Assembly: GCA_002751075.1 (NCBI GenBank)
Contig: NAOQ01000030.1
Coordinates: forward strand, 20,220-75,848
Reading direction: 5' to 3'
Length of the DNA: 55,629 nucleotides
Source: Ichthyophonus hoferi
Taxonomy: Eukaryota; Opisthokonta; Ichthyosporea; Ichthyophonida; Ichthyophonidae
Below are positions 35,651 through 49,180 of the stretch, one piece after another. The notes below the pieces were generated by a model that was not told the DNA's origin, did no database searches, and saw only the letters and a program-made list of their open reading frames with translations. The position numbers and the translations under genes were made by a program. Numbering within the stretch: position 1 is the first letter of the stretch; every line of letters begins with the position of its first letter.

Positions 35651-38600
35651 GTTCACACTAAGAAGGAAGGATTGGTATAGCTGTCAGGAAATAACAGAGC
35701 AGGAATATACTGGGAGAAAGTGTAGTAGACAAAGAGGGTTTGGATAAAAGACCAAAAAACAAGATAAAAAATGAAAAAAGAATAAAGAAAAAAGAATAAA
35801 GAAATAGTAACGATTGTCTTGGAGATACAGCATAGCTTGGATACCGACACCCAATCCTGTAAATATATAAAAATGTGTCCTTATTCCTTGCACATAACAA
35901 CCTCTTTGCTAACCTTCCTTCTCACAGGCTCCTTCCCACACCCACTATTAGCATCATTTGTGTTGCAAAATTAGAAACCTTCTAAAATTTCAATCACTCC
36001 AGCGCCTACAATTGAAGGACAATACACCTAATATACCACCTAACATTTATTTTTTGTTTATCCTACTCGTATGTGACTTATTATTTATTTATTTAAAATG
36101 GCTCGTCCGTACTATCCTACTAGTAATTAGTTGTAACCAATAGTGTTAATTAGTTTAGTTAGTCTTATTTTCATAATTATTAAGACCTTACTGATCCTTT
36201 TATAATGAAAACCCAATTTGTTTATGAATCGAGTTAACGCGTGGTAAAATTGTAATTTATATCCCGACTACTTGAACATATTGGGTCTGATGAAATGACA
36301 TGACCTGACCCATTTCGGGCAGTTAGATAAACATTTAAAATTAGCTTAACCATTTGTATTAGCTGCTCATTAGTTCAATTACCTATAAACTTACATTTAC
36401 TCCAAAAATAATTACAAAAACAATATAGAAACATAAAAGTAATAAGATTTCCTAAACAGTAGCAAAAGGTGTAATGAAAATCCAAAAATATTGAAGTAAT
36501 AATTAAAACATGATTCCGCTTTATTTTTAACTTGGGTTATCCTGAATAGAATTTCTAAGGATTTAGAATAGCTGCGGAGGCCAATCGACTACGGTATCCC
36601 CAAATCTAGCCAATAGGCTGCCAAGGTATATATTATTCTAAGGCTTCATCACTGCACATTTGGAGTATACCCTGACACCGATGCATTTACTAATAAACCA
36701 TTCGTACTACTTCCCATTGTTGTGCTTTTTACCAAAACCAATATTAATTTTAACACGACATTATTAAAACGTATTTAAGGCATTGATTGTTTTACCAGCA
36801 ATCTGCAGTACGTCGACATGTTATATGCACTACAGAGGAACCCTCTAATATAGTCTATCACTATTAGTTGGTACATTTAACACAGGCTAGACCCAATGAT
36901 TTTGGTTTTTTTGTCCTAGTAAGTTTCGTATTTATTTTAACACGAGGCTGTAAGTTGTTGAGGTTAGCTGCCTTTTTTTTACATTAAATTAAATGTTAAA
37001 GTGTTTAGACAAGTCAACCATCTCATTATTCACAATAGCGTACGTGCATTGAATAACTGTTTCATATATTACTGCTATATTCATATAGGTGTTTATTGCC
37101 AATGCGTCTCAGAATACCTGATATAAACAGCTGTGTTATACTGGCGCGGTTTGCCATAGAGCCATAATATAGAACTTAAGAGATAATAAAAGTTGAAATA
37201 ATTAGAGAATTTGACATAATATATTTTAGGGGTTGACTTCTTTTTAATGTGAGCTCCAATAGGCAATATTGTAGAATACAATAATATATACTATTTTGGT
37301 AAATTGTTCTATTCTGAATGCATTGTGAAAAAAAGTCTTAATGTGAGGAACCTGAGATTTCGGTTTGGCTAAGAAAACGTTTTTGTAATTATAAAAATAG
37401 TACCTGAGTGCTGTTAGAGATGCCGTTGAGGACTAGTTCACCAGCTGAGTCTTTAAATCAATTCTCTATTCGAGACCCCCTACGAGAGGCCTCGATTATA
37501 GCGTTATTATGTTCCGAATATGGGGATGTCAGTTTTCTCATAGGCTCTTCTAAATCTGATAATATAACTAACTGTTTATTCATGATAATAAGCCAAGTGT
37601 TGACAAAGTAAAATACAATAATCAATTGTTTATTTCCTTGTCAAAGATTGAGTAATTATAATGATTAGTTATAATTACAAGAACAATAAGATATCTAAAA
37701 TTGATCTATAGGAAATTTAGTCTAATAAATAATATTTTATCTATATTAACATATGCAGTTATTTTCAAGTAGCTACTCTAAAAATAAGATAATATATAAG
37801 CAATAAGAAGGAAAGTATAAATACTAAATCAAAACTCGTGGTTCCTTTAAGTTTCCAAGATGGCCAAAGCTAGCTTGCTTATATGCTGAATTGCATTTTA
37901 TTATTTCAAATCGGGATTGATTATTCGATTCTAATTAGAATCAATTGCATACCAGAGTTAGCTTTTATTATCGCGCCAATAATGTTGTTGATGCCGCGAT
38001 ATTATATACTTGTAGAAAAAAAAAGTTGTAAGTTTCAGGGATCCGACACGCGATCACACTTTAATTAGAGCTTTTTAGATATTATTAATGTATAGAATAT
38101 TTGAATATACAATTAATATTTTTAATATATTAACCACGTGAGTCGTACTTACTTCATGTTTTAACTATGATAAAATACTTTATTTTTGGCAACCAATCCA
38201 ACTGAATGTGAAGCACATAGCTCACTGGTCACATAGTTCATTGGTTAACTATTTTTAGTCCATTTCGGGACAATAAAGTCGTGGAATACCGTATCGTACG
38301 ATTAAAATTTAATAATAAGAAACGAGTAAATCCTAGATATGTATATATTTTGAATGGAGTTTTATGTTGAATGACAGATGGGAGAATACTTTCCTTTCAA
38401 CACTTAATGTTATCTTTAATTTTTACACATACATTCTCCATTAGTGATGATTGATTATTACGTATTGGTGTCAATAATATATCTGGCTACAAGGGATTAA
38501 ATAGTATTGATCAAGTAACGCATGGGATTGATATACACTATATATTAGTTACATGGATTTGAATCTTGTAATCTTTATAGGAACGGGTTTGTCGATTGAT

Positions 38601-39255
38601 GGGATCATGTCATTTCTTATTTTTAATATTTGATAGCTCGAGTAATAGGTTTCATGCAGAAAATAAAAGCAAGATAATGGGGTTTCTACTGAATTTGTTA
38701 ATAAATCAGTATATGAAGCTAGTAATACCAAGACGTTGTAGTTACTAAATGAGAAAACTCATTTATTTACTTTAATAATTTACTGATCTCCTGATCGTAG
38801 ACTAGAAACCTATATAGTTCATTATACCAACTCGTCAACAAACAAATATCTAAACACATTTTCAAAATAATGCACTATAACTGTATCCAGCTGGTTTGTT
38901 GCCAATATATTCACTCCTCCAAAATATTATAATGTATTGCATGGTAGATATAATGTCATAATCTATCAAATACCTTTCTACTTGAAAAATAGAAAAGAAT
39001 GGTTATTTATATCAACCATATCTGATGTTTATAGCAGTTGACGTTGGCAACAGAAATATGTGTGGAGCGGAGAAACGAGAGAATATCTCTTTTCATATAC
39101 AATGTACAATTTTAATTTTATTCCTTTACAAACTTTGTGCTGAACCAATACAAGGAATCTGGAAAACGAAAAATAATAAAAGGATATGCTACATACAGGA
39201 GTAACTTAAAAAATAGATGCCTATTCATTCATATAACTATTAAAAGACAATAGCC
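35651..39255. other. AT-rich intergenic region between PAN2 and the GH28 gene
   Basis: The part just upstream of 35650 should hold the PAN2 promoter, but no sharp element stands out. The rest is AT-rich with no recognised gene. A 67-codon plus-strand frame at 37408-37611 has fairly normal composition but no recognisable domain. Confidence 0.5.
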
Positions 39256-40896
39256 TCACCAGAACCAATGAGGGAGATGTACCCACTTGGGCATTCCTAT
39301 TGTAAGCATATCAAACAACGAAAATGCACTTTGTGGTCCACAGCTAGCATCCATTTTCGGGCGAGGATAAACATTTGTGAATGTTGCTCCCGACACATGA
39401 CTGCACTTGAGGGGTTTGACTTTTTCATCTCCAAACAAATACACATTCTCCATTGTTATTCCGTGAATAAAGGACTCCTCTAGTCCATCAATAGATCCTA
39501 GGAGTCTTTTTACACTTGTGGCAAACACATTTCTAATTGTGATACCTTCAAATTTTGGCGTAGGGCGAACCGATTTATCAACCTCACGATAATTAAGTGT
39601 GACTTGGATTCCAATTTTTACATTATGAATTCGAATGTTCTCGTAGATAACATTTTGAACAAATCCCCCTCGACCCCTTTGACTTTTTATCCGGACTCCT
39701 TGAGAGGATTGGGTATTTCTACCATCGATGGTGATGTTTGAAAACCGAATATTCCTAACACCAGCATTCATTTCTGATCCAATAGTAAGACCATGACTGC
39801 CGATACATGTCACGTTATGTACCAAAATATTCTGAGATGGTATACCACAGCTGGGTCGGGGTCCTGATTTTATTGCAATACAGTCATCTCCCGTAACAAT
39901 GATTGAATTACGAATAATCACCCCATCACACCCGTATGGGTTAATACCATCGGTGTTGTGAGATTGCACATAATCATTAAGAATCAGGAGATTCTCCATA
40001 GTAACATTTCGGCAAAATTTTGGAACCACGTTCCACGTTGGAGCATTCTGTAGGTTAATGAAAATAGTTGTACAATAGTTATTAAAATATAAATAATAGG
40101 AGAAGATCTGAGTTATAAATATATATTTCAATCTCAAGACTATTTGTTAACACTATACTGTCAGACCTCTCTTCTTCATGATAACGCTATCCAAATTTCA
40201 ATATCATATTTACACAGTTATGAATATCATTATGTTAAAAAGTTGTAGTATGAGGTAGATTTAAATGCTAATATATTATTTCCTCTAACATATACTTTAA
40301 TAAAATGTTGAGTTGTCTGAACATTAATTGATTGTGGTCATATTTACTATTAAGAAGAATATAAAATAATCTGGGCACAGGATATAAGTTGAATACTAAT
40401 GAATCTCCCTCTTCATATATAGCAGGACTCACCTGAAACGTGAGGCCTTGAATATAAACATTGGTGCAATTCACCAACAACACCAAGTATCCTCTTCTGT
40501 AAGGCCTGTTTTTCATATTCCACCATCTCTGTCCATTTCCATCTATGATACCTTCCCCTCTGATTGTAATATTCGTACATTCTGTACAAAATACCACTGG
40601 GCCACCGAGATATGGTTTATCCCATACGCCACCACATTGCCGCGTAACACTGTGATTAGCTCGAGGCGTTGCCCAATCTTTGGTTTTATTACTACTGAAA
40701 AGAGTTGCTCCTTTTTCTAAATATAAAGTAACATTGGTGGCCAAGGTAATGGTGGTGACGAGATAGTCACCAGAAGGTACTCGTAGAGTACCACCGCCAG
40801 CTAGAGTGAGTTCATGTATTGCTTTTTGAAAGGCATCAGTGTCATAAGATATTCCAACACCTACTGCACCATATTCTCTCACATTAAGGGTTAGAC
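39256..40896 (-). CDS. Glycoside hydrolase family 28 (polygalacturonase-like), 5' exon missing
   Basis: GH28 enzymes hydrolyse galacturonan in pectin using a right-handed beta-helix fold, usually after secretion. Two exons are clear, 40896-40433 and 40047-39256, joined in phase 0 (ACG TTT CAG|GTGAGT to CTACAG|AAT GCT CCA). They encode about 418 residues to a stop. The N-terminal block (NVREYGAVGVGISYDTDAFQ) is the usual start of the mature domain. All four GH28 signature blocks are present: NTDGINPYG, TGDDCIAIKSG, GSHGLTIGS and RIKSQRG, so the enzyme could be active. Several NxT/S sites fit a secreted protein. The first exon must end in phase 1 above 40897 and should encode a signal peptide. 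I could not fix it. The type looks plant- or bacteria-like rather than fungal, by memory of the sequence style. Confidence 0.85.
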
Positions 40897-43830
40897 CTGT
40901 GTAGGAAAAAAAAGAAGAAAAAAAATGGTAATTGTCAGTAAATGTATAAGCTTGCTTTATTTTATGAAATTATACTAGCAAACTTTGGTTAAGGAAAGCT
41001 TAAGGAGTAGAAAGAAATACATTAGAATAATAATTGTAAGGGTACTAAGCAATACTACGAATAGATGCTAATAAGGAACACATGGATGTACAAGTAAAGG
41101 AGATAAGTGTGAGGCAGCTGAATATGTCATGACTAAAAACAAACAGGTAGCTATGATAGCTATAATAATGGAAAGACAAAGTAAGCAAAATGTGGGTTAA
41201 TGCTCAAGATTGGAAGGTTTTTTTACAAACGGTTATCATATGATTATATACCTATACACTGGAAAGTAAATATTTCAGGTTTAAAAAACTTTAAAGAAAA
41301 AATTTAAAATGTGGAAGTAAATGACTTGAACGAAACATTGAACAATACAAACTTAAAAAAGTAAAGAAACTTGCTTGAAGAATGTATCACAGGGTTTTGT
41401 TGTTTCACTGTCTCCAACCGTAAGGTGAACACACTCTGCGTGAGACATAGCAAGGCTGCCCACTCCCGCAATAGCACATATAGCATATTCTTGAACACCT
41501 ACACAAGGTGTTTGTTTGACTGTACAGACAGGCAGCACACACGATTTCATTCCTTAATACTGGTCTTTGAGTTCAAGGCAGCCTGTTATTCTTTGCTATG
41601 ATTGGCCCGTAGGTGGCTTTGCCGTTTATATTCGCATCTGCTCCCCCATTGCGATTGGCTCACCATTTATCCTACTATACAGCATTGCCTTGGCAAGACA
41701 ATGGAAGTTAAGGAGGGCATCACTCATCGACTGACATACGTTGTAAACTCATGAAATATGTTTTTTTCTATATTATTTATGGCATACTACTACATTTTTT
41801 ATATGTACGTATTATCATAACAATTATAAGCTTTTTTTGACGTCATTTAGCATGGTTTATTACCATAATTCATAAACATAATTAGGTGGCATTTACTTAT
41901 GGATTGGGTATGCAGCTGCCTCAATGTCCAATTAGAATTTTCCGCTTAAAATAATAGAAATATTTAATTCGAGATCGTAGCCGCGAGGATAAAAGCTTGG
42001 CTTGGCTTCTTCTTTTTTTCAAATTAATTTTTCTTTGTAAAGAATAACTGTTTCAATTTAATAAATTTATTTTAACCTTAAATTTTTGCAACCTTAATTA
42101 TGCATTAAAATGTCCAAATATACAGTTCTTCAATCTCAGCCAGTGTAAGTGTGGAGGCAACAAATGATCATACTTACGATCATAGATGTATTTATTATCC
42201 TTCCAAACGCAATCTCGATTAACAGTCCCAATATGGTAGGTAATATGTAATATGGTTCCTATACTTACTCCTATTTGCCAGAGACATCAGTGTATCCAAT
42301 ACAGGCCCTCAAGAAGTGTGCGCTTTCCTGTCCCAAATGGTAGACATTTTTTATAAAATTGTTATTAAATATTCTTAAAAAGTTTATTGTAGATCACTTA
42401 AAACATTATAACGAGTCTCAGTTTAGTCTCATTTCAAAACTCAGCCCAACTAACCAAACACTCAAAAATAATCTTTCTCCCGAGGTTACGGATCTATTTT
42501 ACTGACTTCCCTACCAGTACTACTCTGTGGAATAGAGGCTAAATTTTGAAGGCCTGCATATCCAATTTTCAAATTTGTAGCATGCTATTTTAATATTTAT
42601 AGCATTATTCGCATGTCATTTAATATTAATTTTCGTGCACTTGATTTCAGCAAAGGAAATCTGATCCAGACAGAACACATAAAAGAGTTATATCTAACCA
42701 CCAATATGCTGATTCCAGGCCAATACACTGATTTTAAATATAGTTATAGTAGATGTGATCCAATCACTTGGCGGGCTGGCGCTTTCCCATCATGCTTAAA
42801 TAAAAACAATTTCCCATTTGGTATTCAGAGATCAATCGCTCGAATTTTACGTTATATATGCATGCCATCACTGATTTATTGCCGATAAGCCTTTACAAAG
42901 TAAACAGACCAGTGTAGTAGAGAATATACATCAAAAGGGCCAGAAGTACATCACGAAGGTAATTACAGTAACCATCCAGCCTTATCTATCAATATACACA
43001 GAATCCCATAATATGTAATGTTTTTGAATATGACAACTTGCCAAAGTTTTCTGCTAGAGACTTATAATGGTTTATCATAATTTGCCTACAGTCTTACTTT
43101 CCCATCTGCTCCGACACCAGCTATAAATCAACATAAAACAAACAAAGGGAAATAAAAATAAAGAAATAAAACATCATTATATGGTCCAATAGTCTTTACG
43201 TTTGCAAAAGGGACAATGTTGCTAAACATCCTACTAACTACAATGAACAATACAACATGTCAATGTATAGGACATGTATTCCAAAAGTATATAGCGCTAT
43301 TAAATTCACACACATGCTAAAAGTGACAGCATATGTTCCAAATTGGCACTTAGGAAACTACGTATTTTTTTAAAATATCACAATAGGTGTTTTTCTTTGA
43401 ATATACTAAGCTGTACCCTGGTAATTCCCTATATCTTTGTGAACCCTAACCTCCATGTGACCATAATAGGCGTTAGAAGTCCAAACCACCACAAGAATAT
43501 TAGCTCATTCATTGAAATACCCGGGTGAAATAAGGTGTTGTTACAAGGCTCTTATAAGAGGAGTCTTCGGAAGTGATGAGAAGTGAGTATAATAATTGGT
43601 TATGATAATTCCAATGGCATGATCGCGAAACAAATAATCCTTGAATCATTTACCTCGACAGGCTTTATTATGAAACGTAATATAACTCATACAAACCCAT
43701 ACTGGGAATACACAATTTATTTATAAAGAGTATAAAATGGGCCAGTTCAAAAGTAATTAACAATGTTTATGTAACTCTAATCACATGACCCACATAATGG
43801 ATAACAAATCCAAAGTCCCATAAATTATAC
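40897..43830. other. AT-rich region upstream of GH28
   Basis: It should contain the first GH28 exon. A cysteine-rich minus-strand frame (41353-41550, starting MKSCVLPVCTVKQTPCVGV) is one candidate neighbour but does not join in phase with confidence. A 91-codon plus-strand frame at 42613-42888 has no recognisable features. Confidence 0.4.
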
Positions 43831-44443
43831 GGGTTTTTGATTCAAATGACAGGTTTCGCGATCAAAATTACAACCTTTCCGATCAAAATTATAATCTGCC
43901 GATCAAAATTATATTTTCCCGATCAAAAGGAGAACAAATAAATTGAAAAAAATTACGTTCTTTATTGTAGTAAAAAACTATTAGTTCAATTTTTTTCTTG
44001 TTATCTGTGATATGTAATATAGTTTTCAATAAATTATAATTCCTTTAAAATAAAAAGAATAACGCAAAAAATATTGACATATATATATATATACATGTAA
44101 TAATCACTCCATAATCGTTTCCCCTCTTTCCGATTTACACATGTATCTCAATATTTTCCTACAAAAATTATCAGTGTCCAGTTTAAAATGATGCCACGCA
44201 TATTACATCAATCATGTGTATGTATATAAATATTTTTTAGGTTATTCTTTTCATTTTAAAGGAATTTTAATCTTTTGATCTTTTGAAAACTATCTTACAT
44301 ATCACAGATAACATGAAATTTTTTTGGAATTAATAGTTTTTTACTAGAATAAAAGACGTGAAAATTTTTTTTTTTTGTTCTGCTTTTAATCAGGTAAAAT
44401 ATAATTTTGATCGTGAAGCTTATCATTTTGATCGAAGGCCTCT
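43831..44443. mobile_element. MITE-like non-autonomous element related to the 151-1773 transposon
   Basis: The ~0.6 kb element has long imperfect terminal inverted repeats and no coding sequence. Both arms contain CGATCAAAATTATA-type repeats, CCCGATCAAAAGGAGAAC or a similar block, an ACGT(C/T)(T)TTTATTGTAGTAAAA segment and ATCTGTGATATGTAA... pairing with its complement across the centre. The left end (GGGTTTTTGATTCAAATGA) and the AAGGAGA(A/G)CAAA...AAAAATTACGT block match the ends of the transposon at 151-1773. I infer that it was mobilised by the same transposase family. Repeated CGATC(A/C)AAATTAT motifs near each end could be transposase binding sites. Confidence 0.8.
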
Positions 44444-45974
44444 ATAACATAAGTGGCTCCTTACATGCAGATGAATCTATTCATTGGGAATCGAGTAAGA
44501 TAGATTTAATTTGTTAAGTAAAATTACACTGAAAGGGTGCTCTTTCTAGTTGTAATCAAAATAAACAAAATAATATGACGAAAAAGATCTGAAAGACTCG
44601 GTTGGACATACATATGTAGTATCATTCTATTGTAAATATGCAGAACTCAACGAGTACGAAGATTACAGAATCTTTATATGTTAATTTACCGATCACATTC
44701 TTATTGGTTATTGGCTCATCCTGTTTAAATTATGAAAGATTTGAACCAATAATGAATGAATTAAATACCTTTTGATAATGTGCAACACCAGTCTTAACTT
44801 TGATGCGGAACACCTGGGATTTACACTAACAAAACAGTATTTGAATTGAGATTGACTTGAAGTTCCATTTCACTGCCACATAGCTAGTTCCCTATTAACC
44901 ACAACTTCTCTGGTTCTTGGATTGAGCTATTATGGGGATGTAAGAGACAACACACTTTACCAGAAACTTCTAAGGTTTCCCCACCTCACATACATACAAC
45001 ATTTTTACCAAGCTATTGATAAAAACACGAGCTATTTTGCATTCCATTGAATATAGATCTGATCATATCTCATTATGCTTTTTCGTATTCCAAGACTTGT
45101 GAACGTAGGATTCTTGTTTATAACTACAGAAGCCCTTTCCTCTGTAATTTATTTAGTTCCTTTTGTCTCTAGACTGAAGTATTTCATTTCTCTTATTTAC
45201 TTTAAATAATTGTGCCTTCCTTCAATAGCCAATTTTAGTTCTAAATTGATGTCCGCTCAGTACCACACTCCAATTAACCTTCTTTAAGTTAAAAAGCTGT
45301 TTTAAAGTGTTGACAATCTATTAATAATGTGTACCATCTATTTCTTGGACCAATATACAGAATACCCTCAAATTTTAATATTTAATTATCTGATGCCATC
45401 TGTCCTGCCACAGCTCGATGCTTAATTAAGTACAGCTTTATTATGATGAAAATTATCAAAAATATCAAGTTTTGAACCATTACACTCAATTTCACGTATA
45501 AAAATAATTTCCCATAAGGGGTCATAAAGAAAACTATTTTTTTTATAAAAAAAACCAAATCAATTCAATTACTACAAACTTGTCTGCTTTCTAAACTGCC
45601 ACATTGCTTTGTTTTGAGTTCAGTTGATATTTTTTAATTCGCCTTTTCCACTGGATTTTGGAATTCATTGAATACGTAGCGTATAAGTAGTTGTACTCAG
45701 CTAGTAAGCCATACGCATACATAGTCTTTACATCAAAACATTATCAACACAATTCAAGAGCCTTGAGTTTTATTTTACTTTTCTGGAAACTTGACTATAT
45801 ATAGGCACGCAAATGGGCAAAATTCATGGATATATAATATATACCAAACTAGGAATGTGCATGTATTGCGGTTATGTGCATACACAAACATAAATTTATA
45901 TTCTTATATGTATAATATGTAGGCGGAAATTATATAAATGTCTGGTCATCTATGTAAAGAAAAGACATGATATC
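44444..45974. other. AT-rich intergenic spacer
   Basis: No gene, RNA or repeat was recognised between the MITE-like element and the 3' end of IMPACT. Confidence 0.5.
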
Positions 45975-47973
45975 TTACTTATTCTTTTTACCTATAACCT
46001 TAACAGTGCCCTTCTTTTTGGCAGTTTTGCCTTCCTCAACGGCACTTTCTACGTAACCCATCTCCACCAACAGCAATCTGGCAGTGTTGTTAATGTGCTT
46101 AAACCGGTCTGGTCCCAGCAAAATACCACCAAACCTTGCAAGAAAAAACCAGAGATTAGTAAACAATGAATTCATACATGCTCAACATGTTGTATATATA
46201 TGCTGTTGGCTTGCATATATCTACAGGAAAGAATGTACTAATGTATATGATCATAATCTGGCCGACACGCTGGCTTGAACCTAGTACTAGTTGTGACAGA
46301 AGAAACAAAAAAAAATAGTATAAGTAGTAAGAGTAGATAAATTAGAATATTAGTAGTGATAGGGGTGACTATATATTGTAACATGTTGCATGGCCACAAG
46401 GTGAGATGAGGACAATAACAATCACATTAGCAGCTAAAGACCTGCACAAAAACAACAAAAAGTGGTACAGAGTAAGTACAAAGAACCATTTATGTTTCAA
46501 ATAAAAATGTTTCTTACTATACCAGAGCTGAGAAAAACAAAAGAAAAATGAAGAAAAAAGCCAGATGAAGAAGAAGGATAAGACAGTGTGGCTAAAGAGA
46601 AAGTAAATTCAATTATAATTGTAATATTTCCTGATAACAACATCATAGCAATGAAAATACAAACAATCAGCACACTCACCATCTTGAAACGACCACAACT
46701 ACATTACGTAAACCTTGTATATCCAATAGATGGGCCAGACGTGAACCTGCCTGTGACTCTCCATCGTCTTCACAATCTGCAAGCCAACAGCCCTTGGCTT
46801 CGTCATATATTCTATAGGCAAACATATTATGCGTGGCTCGTGCTATTTTTGTGTTCTGGTATAAAGTTGCTAACACAGCCTTCACATCCTGTGTGGAATG
46901 AACTGTTGCTACATGGGCCTGGAAAGTTGATCGTTTGACTACGAAAGGGGGTCCACTCGTAATCTGAGGACCGTTAAATAATGACGAAGTTGCAACAAAC
47001 CCCTTCGAGGGAGGGGGAGAGGAAGATACATTTCCTTCCATACTAGAATCTATATTGGCACTTTTTGTTATTGAACTATGGGAGGCCATCCCTTTTTTTG
47101 CCTTGGCCATAGCTTCTTTATGCTGTCTAGATTCGTCAGCAAGGTCAGAGAAATAGGCAATAACTGCTGGACTAGAGGCTATTTTCTCACGAAGCCACTC
47201 AATAATTTGAAACAGTACTGGTTCGCCTAGGGAGAAAACAAGAAAAAGATGGTTAAAAGAAATATAAAGGGAAAAAAGAAACACAATAACTATCGTATTT
47301 GCATACTTTTAGGCTTATAGTTTTATATTTATCCTTGTGTGTAAGTCGGGTCATATTTTGAGCCTACATGACAAATAAAATCGGGAGAAATAAATATTCT
47401 GTAGAGTCATCATGCCATTTTACGCTCCTCTGTAATACTAAACTAACTATTTCAAAAGTTCCAAAATACATTCCTACCAGTTAACTCTTAATCTGCATAC
47501 CGCCTTGAAAAGACCAACCGTTCGTCCAAACCTATCCGAAAAACTGTCTCTTCTCTTTGCCTGTATTTTTTTAAAGCAAAATTACACACCTTCTTTTTCT
47601 ATCTTACAACCTAACCACCTAACTGAGATATTATTCTACCCTCACCTCTACAAGAAGTAATTAAACCATCTACTGCAGATATAGCCTCCTCCTCGTCGTC
47701 ACTGCTCCACCAACATGCAAAACCTAATTCAATTACAGGCGGTGAAATCAAAGGATAACCACGGGGTAACATGAAAATTACTTCTAAAGGATCTATATCT
47801 ATTTCGTCTTCGTCAAAGCCTTCAGGTTTTTGAGGGCTTAGAAGATATGTGAAAAAGCGGTTCCCATCCTCTCCATCGTTGCTTGCAGCCTTCCATTCTT
47901 CACCGTATATTGCCTCCAAGGTCTCAACCTCTTGTTCTAACGCCTCAGCTGCTTCAGTCATTCTTTCATTCAT
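45975..47973 (-). CDS. IMPACT: IMPACT/YIH1 homologue (RWD plus UPF0029 domains, 3 exons, complete)
   Basis: IMPACT/YIH1 binds GCN1 through its RWD domain and restrains activation of the eIF2alpha kinase GCN2, so it modulates translation under amino-acid stress in the cytosol. Exons are 47973-47646, 47226-46680 and 46134-45975. Splice phases 1 and 2 agree and the product is 344 residues, close to the usual ~320. The RWD domain covers about residues 10-130 (EVETLEAIYGEEW, and MLPRGYPLISPPVIEL with the YPxxxPP turn). A Ser/Lys-rich linker follows. The Impact N-terminal (UPF0029) domain covers about 200-310: RSTFQAHVATVHS, KIARATHNMFAYRIY, DCEDDGESQAGSRLAHLL, VVVVSRWFGGILLGPDRFKH. The C-terminal tail is Lys-rich. 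The start is the first ATG of the open exon. A second ATG lies three codons later (MNERM). Nothing is broken. Confidence 0.93.
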
Positions 47974-49180
47974 GCTTGATATTTTTTAATAAACTCACAC
48001 ACTGTATATATAGTCTAGTATAGTATGTACCTTAGTGTTCAACGTCTACTGTGGTAATAAATACTCCCATAGTTGTTCTATATTATATAGTGATTTATCA
48101 ATAATGGCACTTTAACGTAAACACTGCTTTCAAACTAACCAATGACAAGTCAAAGAACCCTATGACCAATAAGCAGAAAACTTCATAATGATTTAATTTA
48201 AATTCCAGCGTTAACAGTTTAATGTTAATACTTTTTTAGCCAATCATAAACTTACCCCGTACAACTTCTTATTAAAATTAATTAACGTGTTGACCAGAAG
48301 GGTTAGGTGTTGTGAAACCAATCTATCGATTATTATTATTGTTATTATTGTTGTTATTATAATTAGTCAGTTATAAGTTAGTAATATAATAACAAACTGA
48401 AAAAAGCAAGCTAACAAAGAGGTATTCACCTACCCATATATCTACTTAAATCTGACCTAGGTTCTTAGAAACACGCACATTACCACATAAACACACGTAC
48501 ATACATGTAGAAGTGCGTCCTATTTCACGATATATAAACCTCTCATCTTCTCCCTCTCCAATAGCATTTACTACATACTCTCATAGTGATTTCTTTCCCA
48601 CCATACTCTGACTTGTATGCTTTTTTACTTATAATTTCTCTCTCAATTCCTCTTTCTATTCACCGTTTCTTGTTATTCCTTTTGCTAGTATAGATAGAAT
48701 TTAAAGAGACGTCATAAAATATAGATAGTGGTTGAGGCAAAAAGGAATGAAGCATAAATACATAGACAGACTTGACAGTATACTTTAGTTGGCTATGCAC
48801 CTACACTATGAACCAGTGGATAGATCCCGTCCTTTTTATCTTCCTGCACCTTGCTATATATCTCACCTGACGTAGTCCTGCTGTAACTAGAGGGTCGAGT
48901 ATAACTCTTGCCATAGAGACTATATCAACTAGAAGTTATTACTTACTGTAACCTATCCAGCCATAGTAATATACGACATGCCTTTTAATGCCTTTTAATG
49001 CGTGATCCAGTCTGGAGGGTGGTAGTGGTTGAATAAGCTCTTCCTTCGTATTATGGTATTATGTTTTATTATCTAAGTGTGGTTGAAGGATTATGACGCT
49101 GGAAAGCTTTAAGGGTATATGAGTTACCAGTCCCTTCTATTATTATGTATTGATCTACAGTTAACAATACACCTGGATAG
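47974..49180. promoter_or_regulatory. Divergent intergenic region between IMPACT and SMG6
   Basis: About 1.2 kb separates the two start codons, which point away from each other. It should therefore hold both promoters. CCAAT boxes occur in both orientations (for example CCAATCATAAAC near 48241 and CCAATGACAAG near 48139). An ATTATTATTATTG run lies near 48330. No single site is decisive. Confidence 0.5.

Noticed and set aside
41353-41550. Candidate first exon of the GH28 gene (MKSCVLPVCTVKQ...)
   Set aside because: It has no clear signal-peptide shape and no donor in the phase needed by the acceptor at 40897.
42613-42888. 91-codon plus-strand ORF
   Set aside because: No recognisable domain, splice signal or repeat supports it. 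It is possible by chance in AT-rich sequence of this length.
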